From Streptomyces sp. Je 1-79 (GTDB lineage: Bacteria > Actinomycetota > Actinomycetes > Streptomycetales > Streptomycetaceae): a DNA stretch of 64,000 nucleotides. The stretch's first letter is position 1. Each line of letters begins with the position of its first letter. The notes beneath the pieces were generated by a model. It was not told the origin of the DNA. It was given only the letters and a program-made list of their open reading frames with translations, and searched no databases. The stretch spans positions 60,212-124,211 of the forward strand of contig NZ_JAMGSL010000019.1 in the NCBI RefSeq assembly GCF_025195125.1, in the 5' to 3' direction. Shown piece by piece: positions 15,284 to 22,633 of this stretch. The position numbers and the translations under genes are program-made.

Positions 15284-15921
15284 GCGTGGGCTCCTTCCAG
15301 AGCGGTGGGGGTGGTGCGCGTCCTGAGCCACCAGTCGCGCATGCCCCAGATGACGAGGGCGAAGTAGATGACGTAGACCAGCCCGGAGAAGGCGAGGCCG
15401 CTGTTGAAGGCGAGGGGGACGCCGACCAGGTCGACCAGGAGCCAGGCGAACCAGAACTCGACCAGGCCGCGGGCCTGGGCGACCATCGCGACGAGCGTGC
15501 CGACGAAGATGTACGCGTCGGCCCACGGGGACCAGGAGAGCGACGGGTAGAGCGTGAACAGGCCGCCGACGGCGAGCGTGCCGATGACGGCGCCGCCGAG
15601 GAGCAGGCCGCGCTCCTTCCAGCTCGCGAAGCGGACGGCGATGGAGCCGTCCTGGGCCTGCTGCCGGCCGCGGTTCCACTGCGCCCAGCCCCAGGCGGCG
15701 ACGCCGATGACCAGGAGCTGCTTGCCGACTCCGCCGCTGAGGTTCGCGGAGGCGTAGGCGCCGACGAGGATGACGCCGGAGAGCAGCTGCGCGGGCCAGG
15801 TGAGGATGGAGCGGCGCCAGCCGAGCGCGAGGGCGATCAGACCGATCGTGTTGCCGATCATGTCCGACCACATGATGTGCTGGTCGAGGACGGTGAACGC
15901 CTCGGAGTTGAGCCAGTTCAC
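15280..15921 (-). CDS. ribM: PnuC-like riboflavin transporter RibM
   Basis: This 213-residue integral membrane protein belongs to the PnuC family, with repeated tryptophan-rich helices (NTIGLIALALGWRRSILTWP, LLVIGVAAWGWAQWNRGR, SLSWSPWADAYIFVGTLVAM). PnuC proteins carry nicotinamide riboside, but a member embedded in the actinobacterial rib operon, between riboflavin synthase and ribBA, is RibM, a facilitator for riboflavin and roseoflavin. The call therefore rests on operon position plus family. It overlaps ribE by 4 bp and ribBA by 4 bp, so translation is coupled. FMN riboswitch control is expected. Confidence 0.88.
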   Translation of the reverse strand: MNWLNSEAFTVLDQHIMWSDMIGNTIGLIALALGWRRSILTWPAQLLSGVILVGAYASANLSGGVGKQLLVIGVAAWGWAQWNRGRQQAQDGSIAVRFASWKERGLLLGGAVIGTLAVGGLFTLYPSLSWSPWADAYIFVGTLVAMVAQARGLVEFWFAWLLVDLVGVPLAFNSGLAFSGLVYVIYFALVIWGMRDWWLRTRTTPTALEGAHA

Positions 15922-16526
15922 TTGACGTTCTCCTGCGCGTTGGGGCCGAGCAGCCGCTCGACGTACTTGGCGATGACGTCGACCTCGAGGTTGACAGGTG
16001 CGCCGCTCTGCTTGATGCCGAGCGTGGTCAGGGCGAGGGTGGTGGGGATGAGGCTGATGGTGAACCAGTCGTCCGCGACCTCGACGACGGTGAGGCTGAC
16101 GCCGTCGACCGTGATCGAGCCCTTCTCGACGACGTAGCGCGAGAGGTGCGCGGGCAGGGCGATCCTGACGATCTCCCAGTTCTCGGACGGGGTCCGGTCG
16201 AGGATCGTGCCGGTGCCGTCCACATGGCCCTGGACGATGTGGCCGCCGAGGCGGTCGCCGACGGCCATCGGACGCTCCAGGTTGACCCGGGAGCCGACGT
16301 CGAGCGCGCCGAGGGAGGAGCGCTTGAGGGTCTCGGCCATGACGTCGGCGGTGAACTCGCCGTCGCCGAACTCGACGACCGTGAGACAGACACCGTTGAC
16401 GGCGATGGAGTCGCCGTGCTTGGCGCCTTCCGTGACCAGGGGGCCGCGCAGGCGGAAGCGGGACGCGTCCGCCAGCTTCTCGACGGCGGTGACCTCACCC
16501 AGTTCTTCGACGATTCCGGTGAACAC
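15918..16526 (-). CDS. ribE: Riboflavin synthase, alpha subunit
   Basis: RibE dismutates two molecules of dimethylribityllumazine to riboflavin. The 202-residue protein (GTG start, FTGIVEELGEVTAVEKL) has two tandem lumazine-binding barrels. Each carries the NGVCLTVVE / DGVSLTVVE strand and the HIVQGHVDGTGTI motif lies between them. The downstream ribM start overlaps its stop codon. Only 2 bp separate it from the ribD stop. Some nomenclatures call it ribC or ribB. Confidence 0.95.
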   Translation of the reverse strand: MFTGIVEELGEVTAVEKLADASRFRLRGPLVTEGAKHGDSIAVNGVCLTVVEFGDGEFTADVMAETLKRSSLGALDVGSRVNLERPMAVGDRLGGHIVQGHVDGTGTILDRTPSENWEIVRIALPAHLSRYVVEKGSITVDGVSLTVVEVADDWFTISLIPTTLALTTLGIKQSGAPVNLEVDVIAKYVERLLGPNAQENVK

Positions 16527-16528
16527 GC

Positions 16529-17617
16529 TCAACGCTCCTTGGGAGTGGCAGTGATACGAAGATCGGGGCCGATGCGGACGGTCTCGGTCACGTCGAGCCG
16601 CAACGCGTCGGTGATGGTGGTGATTCCGGCGTCGGCGAGGGCGTGGGGGCCGGCACCGAGGAGGACCGGGGCGAGGTAGCCGACGACCCGGTCGACGGCG
16701 CCCGCGGCGACGAAGGCGCCGGCCAGGGTCGGCCCGCCTTCGAGGAGGACGGAACGGACGCCCTGCCGGTGGAGCGCCGCGAGGAGTGCCGGGATCGCGA
16801 GGCCGCCGCCGGGTGCGCGGGAGATCCGCCAGGTCTCGGGGAGGTGCGCGGTGTCCTCCGGCAGGACGTCCTCGGCCACGGCGACGACGGTGCGGGCCGC
16901 GTCGTCGAGGACCCGGGCCCCCGGCTTCACGGCGCTCGCCTCGGTGTCCACGACGACCCGCAGCGGCTGCTGGGCGCCTTCGACGCCCCGTACGGCCAGG
17001 TGGGGGTCGTCGGCGCGGGCGGTGCCGGATCCGACCACGACGGCGTCGGCCTCGGCGCGCAGCCGGTGGACGTCGGCGCGGGACTCGGCGGAGGTGATCC
17101 AGCGGGAGGTCCCGTCGGCGGCGGCGATCCGGCCGTCGAGGGTGGCGGCGTACTTCCAGAGCACGTAGGGGCGACCGAGGCGTACGGAGGTGAGCCAGGC
17201 GATGTTGCCCTCCTCGGCCTCCTCCGCGAGGACCCCGGAGGCGACCTCGACCCCGGCGGCGCGCAGCGTGTCCGCACCGCCTGTGGCCTGCGGGTTCGGG
17301 TCGCCGACCGCGTACACGACGCGGCGGATCCCGGCCTCGACGAGCGCCTGGGCGCAGGGGCCGGTGCGGCCGGTGTGGTTGCAGGGTTCGAGGGTGACGT
17401 AGGCGGTGCCGCCGCGGGCGCGGTCGCCGGCCGCGCGCAGGGCGTGGATCTCGGCGTGCGGTCCGCCGGCGCGCTGGTGGGAGCCCTCGCCGGCCGGCTG
17501 TCCGGAGGCGTCGAGGACGACGCAGCCGACGACCGGGTTGGGGCTCGTGGAGCCGAGGCCGCGGGCCGCGAGCGCGATGGCGCGTCGCATGGCGGTGATG
17601 TCGGCCTGGTCTGCCAC
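16529..17617 (-). CDS. ribD: Bifunctional riboflavin deaminase/reductase
   Basis: This first gene of the operon encodes a 362-residue protein from GTG 17617, preceded by GGAGG. The N-terminal cytidine-deaminase-like domain has HAE at 54-56 and the zinc cysteines in EPCNHTGRTGPC (79 and 88). The C-terminal reductase domain starts near residue 148 (LGRPYVLWKYAATLDGRIAA) and has VLLEGGPTLAGAFVAAG. It converts the first GTP-derived pyrimidine to 5-amino-6-ribitylaminouracil phosphate. The FMN riboswitch lies 163 bp upstream. Confidence 0.95.
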   Translation of the reverse strand: MADQADITAMRRAIALAARGLGSTSPNPVVGCVVLDASGQPAGEGSHQRAGGPHAEIHALRAAGDRARGGTAYVTLEPCNHTGRTGPCAQALVEAGIRRVVYAVGDPNPQATGGADTLRAAGVEVASGVLAEEAEEGNIAWLTSVRLGRPYVLWKYAATLDGRIAAADGTSRWITSAESRADVHRLRAEADAVVVGSGTARADDPHLAVRGVEGAQQPLRVVVDTEASAVKPGARVLDDAARTVVAVAEDVLPEDTAHLPETWRISRAPGGGLAIPALLAALHRQGVRSVLLEGGPTLAGAFVAAGAVDRVVGYLAPVLLGAGPHALADAGITTITDALRLDVTETVRIGPDLRITATPKER

Positions 17618-17779
17618 CGGGTCCTCCTGCCTCTTCTGGCACGGACTCCGGGGCCTGTCGATGACGACAGAGAGCGGATACGACGCTACGCACAGGGATG
17701 CCGAGGCCGGACACACCGGTCGCCGACAAGGGCGACCAGCGGTGATACGGCCGCAGCGCCCCTTGAAGGGTCGCCCGCC

Positions 17780-17905
17780 GCGCACTGCCTCCCATCCGGA
17801 CTTTCACCGTCGGTCCAGGAGTTTCACCTGGTCAACCGGCCGCTGGCTGCGGACGGGTCGCGGACTATACCGCCGGTTCGGAATTACACCGACCCCGGAG
17901 TGCGC
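17780..17905 (-). promoter_or_regulatory. FMN riboswitch (RFN element)
   Basis: Read on the minus strand, the conserved RFN blocks occur in order: GGGGTCGGTGTAATTCC, ACCGGCGGTATAGTCCGCGA, GGTTGACCAGGTGAAACTCC, ACCGACGGTGAAAGTCCGGA and TGGGAGGCAG. P1 pairs the complements of 17899-17905 and 17780-17786 (AGTGCGC/GCGCACT). FMN binding should lower rib gene expression. Between aptamer and ribD an 8-bp inverted repeat (17730-17737 with 17769-17776) may be part of the expression platform. No U-run follows it, so control may act on ribosome access. Confidence 0.93.
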
Positions 17906-17998
17906 TGCTGCTGATACAGGGCCAGTGTGCCACGGCCCGCCGTCGGTCATGCGGGCGATGTCCTGTGGGCTGGCTCACAGCACCCCCAGAAGCCTTTC

Positions 17999-18014
17999 GT
18001 TGGTCCAGACCTAT
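17999..18014. promoter_or_regulatory. DasR-responsive element (dre)-like site 1
   Basis: TGGTCCAGACC at 18001-18011 is an 11-bp near-palindrome close to the dre core TGGTCTAGACCA. It lies just upstream of the chitinase promoter region, about 140 bp before the start codon, and 10 bp from a second site. Confidence 0.6.
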
Positions 18015-18020
18015 TGACGC

Positions 18021-18036
18021 ACTGGTCTAGTCCTCT
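18021..18036. promoter_or_regulatory. DasR-responsive element (dre)-like site 2
   Basis: ACTGGTCTAGTCCTCT matches the dre consensus ACTGGTCTAGACCACT at 14 of 16 positions. It falls in the spacer of a plausible promoter (TTGACG at 18014-18019 and TTAATC near 18036-18041), where bound DasR would block RNA polymerase. N-acetylglucosamine phosphates would relieve repression. Confidence 0.75.
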
Positions 18037-18148
18037 TAATCTCCGTGTCACCTCCGAGGTACGGCCCGCGGTGTGCGCACTCCACGGGCCCAACACGACC
18101 CACCCCCTTGTTCGTTGTGTTTCTTGACCTCCCTTGGAGGAACCGATC

Positions 18149-20518
18149 GTGTTGTCCCCCATGAAGACGAGGGCCTCGCTGCTCGCGTCCGGCGCGGCCG
18201 TCGCCGGTCTGTTGATCAGCTCCCTCGCAGGTGGTGTCTCGTACGCCGCCGACAACGAGGGCTGTCGCCCGGACGGGCTGTACAAGACCCCCGGTGTCGA
18301 CGTCCCGTACTGCTCGGTCTACGACACCGAGGGCCGCGAGAAGATGGGCGCCGACCACCAGCGCCGGGTCATCGGATACTTCACCGGCTGGCGCACCGGC
18401 AAGAACGGCCAGCCCGCCTATCTGGCCAACAACATCCCGTGGGACAAGATCACCCACATCAACTACGCCTTCGGGCACATCGGTTCCGACAACAGGCTGT
18501 CGGTCGGCACGGACGGCCCGAACAACGCCGCCACCGGAATGACCTGGCCCGGCGTCGCCGGGGCGGAGATGGACCCGGGCTTCGCCTACAAGGGCCACTT
18601 CAACCTGCTGAACAAGTTCAAGAAGCAGCACCCGAACGTCAAGACGCTGATCTCGGTCGGCGGCTGGGCGGAGACCGGCGGCTACTTCGCCGACAACGGC
18701 GACCGGGTGAACTCCGGTGGCTTCTACTCGATGGCCACCAACGCCGACGGCTCGGTGAACCAGGCCGGCATCGACACCTTCGCCAACTCGGCCGTCGCGT
18801 TCATCAAGAAGTACGGGTTCAACGGCGTCGACATCGACTACGAGTACCCGACGACGATGAAGGACGCGGGCAACCCGCTCGACTGGCAGCTCTCCAACGC
18901 CCGGCGCGCGGGCCTGGTCAAGGGCTACGACGCGCTGATGAAGTCCCTGCGCGAGAAGCTCGACCGGGCCGGCGCCGCCGACGGCAAGCACTACCTGCTC
19001 ACCGTCGCCGCGCCCTCCTCGGGCTATCTGCTGCGCGGGATGGAGACGTACCAGAGCCAGAAGTACCTGGACTACGTCAACATCATGTCCTACGACCTGC
19101 ACGGCGCCTGGAACGAGTACGTCGGCCCCAACGCCTCGCTCTTCGACGACGGCAAGGACGCCGAGCTGGCCGCCGCCAACGTCTACGGCTCCTCGCAGTA
19201 CGGCGGCATCGGCTACCTCAACACCGACTGGGCGTACCACTACTTCCGCGGCTCGATGCCGGCCGGCCGGATCAACATCGGCCTGCCCTACTACACCCGC
19301 GGCCACAAGAACGTGCAGGGCGGTACGGACGGACTGTGGGGCAAGGCCGCCGCGACCACCTGCCCGGCCGGAGCGGGTCTGACCAAGTGCGGTGACGGCG
19401 CCGTCGGCATCGACAACCTGTGGCACGACAAGGACACCAACGGTGTCGAGTCGCCCGCCGGCTCGAACCCGATGTGGCACGCCAAGAACCTGGAGAAGGG
19501 GATCGTCGGCGACTACGTCACGCAGTACGGCTTCCCGGCGAACACCACGCTGACCGGCACCTACGCCCGCAAGTACGACTCGACCCTGGTCGCGCCGTGG
19601 CTGTGGAACGCGCAGAAGAAGGTCTTCCTCTCCACCGAGGACGAGCAGTCGGTGGCCGCCAAGGCCGACTACGTGGTCAGCAAGGGCATCGGCGGCACGA
19701 TGGTCTGGGAGATGGCCGGCGACTACGACTGGAACGCGGGCAAGGGCCAGTACGAGATCGGCGACACGCTCACCTCGCTGATGTACGACAAGTTCAAGGC
19801 CGCCGCCCCGTACGGCGCGAAGAAGTCGAACGCCACGCTTCCGGCCAAGGCCGTGAACGTGGGCGTGGAGTTCACCGAGTTCAAGCTCGGCGACTCCAAC
19901 TACCCGATCACCCCGAAGATCAAGATCACCAACAACACGGCCACCTCGCTGCCGGGCGGCACGGAGTTCCAGTTCGACTACGCGACCGCCGCTCCGGGCA
20001 ACGCCTCCGACCAGTCCGGCTTCGGCACGAAGGTGATCAGCAGCGACCACACCGGCAACAACGTGGGCGGTCTGAAGGGCGACTTCCACCGGGTGTCGCT
20101 GAAGCTTCCGGCCTGGCAGTCGCTGGCCCCGGGCGCGACGGTGGACCTGGCGTTCAACTACTACCTGCCGGTCTCCACGCCGTCGAACTGGACGGTGAAC
20201 ATCAGCGGCACGACGTACGCGCTCGCCGGTGACCTGGCGCGCGGCACGACGGTGGTGGAGCCGGGGACGGCCACCCCGCCCACGACCCCGCCGACCACGC
20301 CGCCCACCACCCCGCCGACGACTCCCCCGACCACGCCGCCGACGACGCCGCCGGGTGGCACCTGCACGGCGCCGGCGTACGTGGCCGGCACGGTCTACAA
20401 CGCGGGCAACGAGGTCTCCCACAACGGCCGCAAGTGGAAGGCCCAGTGGTGGACGCAGAACGAGGCACCGGGCACGACCGGCGAGTGGGGCGTCTGGAAG
20501 GACCTCGGCGCCTGCTGA
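18149..20518 (+). CDS. Secreted GH18 chitinase with a C-terminal chitin-binding module
   Basis: The protein has 789 residues from GTG 18149 (GGAGG 8 bp upstream). A signal peptide ends near residue 33 (SSLAGGVSYA). The GH18 catalytic domain spans about 60-550 and has the motif FNGVDIDYEYP near residue 224; the proton-donor Glu and middle Asp are present but the first Asp of DxxDxDxE is Asn. A beta-sandwich module of about 135 residues follows, then a TTPP-repeat linker and a CBM5/12-type module (CTAPAYVAGTVYNAGNEVSH, WWTQNEAPG). It degrades extracellular chitin. Two dre-like sites suggest DasR control. Confidence 0.93.
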   Translation: MLSPMKTRASLLASGAAVAGLLISSLAGGVSYAADNEGCRPDGLYKTPGVDVPYCSVYDTEGREKMGADHQRRVIGYFTGWRTGKNGQPAYLANNIPWDKITHINYAFGHIGSDNRLSVGTDGPNNAATGMTWPGVAGAEMDPGFAYKGHFNLLNKFKKQHPNVKTLISVGGWAETGGYFADNGDRVNSGGFYSMATNADGSVNQAGIDTFANSAVAFIKKYGFNGVDIDYEYPTTMKDAGNPLDWQLSNARRAGLVKGYDALMKSLREKLDRAGAADGKHYLLTVAAPSSGYLLRGMETYQSQKYLDYVNIMSYDLHGAWNEYVGPNASLFDDGKDAELAAANVYGSSQYGGIGYLNTDWAYHYFRGSMPAGRINIGLPYYTRGHKNVQGGTDGLWGKAAATTCPAGAGLTKCGDGAVGIDNLWHDKDTNGVESPAGSNPMWHAKNLEKGIVGDYVTQYGFPANTTLTGTYARKYDSTLVAPWLWNAQKKVFLSTEDEQSVAAKADYVVSKGIGGTMVWEMAGDYDWNAGKGQYEIGDTLTSLMYDKFKAAAPYGAKKSNATLPAKAVNVGVEFTEFKLGDSNYPITPKIKITNNTATSLPGGTEFQFDYATAAPGNASDQSGFGTKVISSDHTGNNVGGLKGDFHRVSLKLPAWQSLAPGATVDLAFNYYLPVSTPSNWTVNISGTTYALAGDLARGTTVVEPGTATPPTTPPTTPPTTPPTTPPTTPPTTPPGGTCTAPAYVAGTVYNAGNEVSHNGRKWKAQWWTQNEAPGTTGEWGVWKDLGAC

Positions 20519-20540
20519 CGTTCTGACCCCCCCAAGAACG

Positions 20541-20578
20541 CCCGGCGGCGGAATTCACAGGCCCTTGCCGCCGCCGGG
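20541..20578 (+). terminator. Terminator hairpin after the chitinase gene
   Basis: CCCGGCGGCGG at 20541-20551 pairs with CCGCCGCCGGG at 20568-20578 (11 bp, 16-nt loop). It starts about 22 bp past the chitinase stop codon. Confidence 0.7.
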
Positions 20579-20587
20579 TCCTCCCCT

Positions 20588-20625
20588 CCTTCGCCGCGGC
20601 CCGCATGTGCGGGCCGCGGCGAAGG
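20588..20625. repeat. 18-bp perfect inverted repeat before the NmrA-like gene
   Basis: The arms 20588-20605 and 20608-20625 are perfectly complementary, with only TG between them. The palindrome lies 10 bp after the chitinase terminator and ends 16 bp before the ATG at 20642. It may be a second terminator stem or an operator over the promoter of the next gene. Confidence 0.7.
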
Positions 20626-20641
20626 CGTTCACGCTGGAACC

Positions 20642-21391
20642 ATGACCACCATCCTGGTGACCGGGGGCACGGGCACGCTCGGCCGCCCCGTCACCGAGCG
20701 GCTGCGCGAGGCGGGCCACGAGGTGCGCGTCCTGAGCCGCCACTCCCCGCCGTACGCGGTCGATCTGCGACGGGGCGGGCCGCTCCTCGACAGGGCGGTC
20801 CGGAACGTGGACGCGATCGTCCACTGCACGAACATCGTGCGGGGCGACGAGGAGGCCGCCCGCGTGCTGATCGAGGCCGCGCGGCGGGCCGGGGTCCCGC
20901 ATCTGCTGTACATCTCGATCGTCGGCGTGGACCGGGTGCCGCTGGGCTACTACCGCAGGAAGTACGCGGTGGAACGGATGATCCAGCAGTCGGGCATCGA
21001 CTGGACGTTGCTGCGCGCCACGCAGTTCCACGATCTGGTCCTGACGCTCCTGGAGGGGCTGGCCAGACCGCCGGTGATGCTCGTGCCGAAGGGCGTACGG
21101 GACCAGCCCCTGGACGTCACCGAGGCCGCGGCGCGCCTCGCGGAGCTGGCGCCGGGTGCCCCGGCGGGCAGGGTGGCGGACATGGGCGGCCCCCACATCC
21201 GCACGTTCGCCGAGCTGGCGGGCGCGTACCTGCGGGCGAGCGGGAAACGCCGCCGCGTCGTGGGGATCCCGCTCCCGGGCAAGGTCTACCGGGGCCTGCG
21301 CCACGGCGGCCACCTCGCCCCGGAGCAGGCGGTGGGCCGGGTGACGTTCGAGGAGTTCCTTGCGGCCCGCTTCGGAGACGACAGGGCCTAG
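20642..21391 (+). CDS. NmrA-like NAD(P)-binding protein
   Basis: This 249-residue Rossmann-fold protein starts ATG TTILVTGGTGTLGRPVTERL. The dinucleotide loop TGGTGTLG fits the atypical SDR/NmrA family. VDAIVHCTNIVRGDEEAARV and LLYISIVGVDRVPLGYYRRK follow; the usual SDR Tyr-x-x-x-Lys is represented by YYRRK. Members act as redox sensors or as reductases on quinones and unknown substrates. It is preceded by a large palindrome and converges with the ROK gene, 23 bp away. Its substrate cannot be read from the sequence. Confidence 0.8.
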   Translation: MTTILVTGGTGTLGRPVTERLREAGHEVRVLSRHSPPYAVDLRRGGPLLDRAVRNVDAIVHCTNIVRGDEEAARVLIEAARRAGVPHLLYISIVGVDRVPLGYYRRKYAVERMIQQSGIDWTLLRATQFHDLVLTLLEGLARPPVMLVPKGVRDQPLDVTEAAARLAELAPGAPAGRVADMGGPHIRTFAELAGAYLRASGKRRRVVGIPLPGKVYRGLRHGGHLAPEQAVGRVTFEEFLAARFGDDRA

Positions 21392-21414
21392 GGGCGCGGG
21401 GCCGACGCCCCTGC

Positions 21415-22539
21415 CTACGGGAAGAGCACGTCCTGGGCCGCGTCGCGGGCCGCGAGGAGGGCGCCTCGCAGGACCGCCGTGTCGCCGAGGGCCGTGGCGC
21501 GGACCTCCGTGCGCAGGGGCGAGAGCGCGGCGAGTTCCGCCTCGACGCGGGCGGCGAGCTCCGGGCCGCCGCGGTGGCCCGTCTCGCCGCCGAGGACCAC
21601 ACAGCCCGGGTCGAGGACGGACGCCACGGCCGCGGCGCCGACCGCGAGGCGCCGGGCCAGGGTGTCGAGGAAGGGACCGTGCCCGGAGCCGAGCGCGGAC
21701 GCCGGGTCCAGGCCGTGCTCCACGGCCAGGGCCTCGACCGCGGCCACGCAGGCCAGCTCGTGGAAGCCGCCCTCGCAGCCGGTCGCCGAGGGCAGGCCGG
21801 AGGTGCCGGGCACCGGCAGGAAGCCGAGTTCGCCGGCGCCGCCCGAGGCCCCTCGGCGCAGCCGGCCGTCCAGGACGACGGCCGCGCCGACCCCCTGGCC
21901 CAGCCAGAGCAGGACGAACGTGTCGCGGTCGCGGGCGGCGCCGACCCGCTGCTCCGCGACGGCCGCGAGATTGGTCTCGTTCTCGACGAGCACGGTCGCG
22001 GGCAGCCGTTCCTGGAGGGCGGCGATCAGCCGCCGGTGCCATTCCGGGAGCTTCGCGGAGTCGCGCAGCTCGCCCGTGGCCGGGTCGATCAGTCCGGGGG
22101 CGCCGACGACGACGCTGTGGAGCCGCTCCACGCCGGCCTCCTTGGCGGTCCGCTCCAGGAGCGCGACGGCCTTCTCGACGGCGGGCCCGGTGCCGTCCTC
22201 GCCGCCGATCGGGGCCGATGCCTCGCCGAGCGTGGTACCCAGGAGGTCGGAGACCGTGAGCGAGACGGAGGTCGTACGGACGTCGAGCGCGGCGAGATGG
22301 GCGCGGTCGGCGGCGATCCCGTACAGCTTGGCGTTGGGGCCGCGCCGCTCCGCCCCGGACTCCCCCACGACCCGGACGAGTCCGGAGCCCTGGAGCCGTT
22401 CGACGAGGTCGGCGACGGTGGGGCGGGAGAGTCCGGTCAGCGTCTTCAGCTGAGTCGCCGTCAAGGGCCCCTCGTCCTGGAGCAGTCGCAGGGCGAGCCG
22501 GTCGTTGAGGGCCCGGGCGGTACTCGGGGATGCGGCCAT
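21415..22539 (-). CDS. ROK-family transcriptional repressor
   Basis: This 374-residue protein has an N-terminal winged helix (LTATQLKTLTGLSRPTVADL, residues about 35-90) and a C-terminal ROK sugar-kinase-like domain (LVENETNLAAVAEQRVG, GVGAAVVLDGRLRRGASGGA GELG). The usual zinc cluster CxCGxxGCxE is degenerate here (GCEGGFHELA), which is odd for a ROK regulator. It diverges from an MFS transporter gene, and the 94-bp gap holds an inverted repeat that it probably binds. The inducer is likely a sugar or sugar derivative, not identified. Confidence 0.87.
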   Translation of the reverse strand: MAASPSTARALNDRLALRLLQDEGPLTATQLKTLTGLSRPTVADLVERLQGSGLVRVVGESGAERRGPNAKLYGIAADRAHLAALDVRTTSVSLTVSDLLGTTLGEASAPIGGEDGTGPAVEKAVALLERTAKEAGVERLHSVVVGAPGLIDPATGELRDSAKLPEWHRRLIAALQERLPATVLVENETNLAAVAEQRVGAARDRDTFVLLWLGQGVGAAVVLDGRLRRGASGGAGELGFLPVPGTSGLPSATGCEGGFHELACVAAVEALAVEHGLDPASALGSGHGPFLDTLARRLAVGAAAVASVLDPGCVVLGGETGHRGGPELAARVEAELAALSPLRTEVRATALGDTAVLRGALLAARDAAQDVLFP

Positions 22540-22580
22540 GCCGGGATCCTCTCAGACGCGGTCTCTGCTGCCCTACTATT

Positions 22581-22601
22581 TATCAGGCAGGGTTCCTGAT
22601 A
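22581..22601. promoter_or_regulatory. Candidate operator for the ROK regulator
   Basis: TATCAGG at 22581-22587 and CCTGATA at 22595-22601 form a 7-bp inverted repeat with a 7-bp spacer in an AT-rich island of otherwise GC-rich DNA. It lies 42 bp from the ROK start and 33 bp from the MFS start, so one repressor could control both directions. Confidence 0.6.
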
Positions 22602-22633
22602 GTTTACCGCCACCAGACCGAGGGAGGGCACAC

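Noticed and set aside
20277..20352. A minisatellite in the chitinase gene
   Set aside because: The short CCGACGACGCC-type repeats simply encode the TTPP linker common in secreted streptomycete hydrolases.
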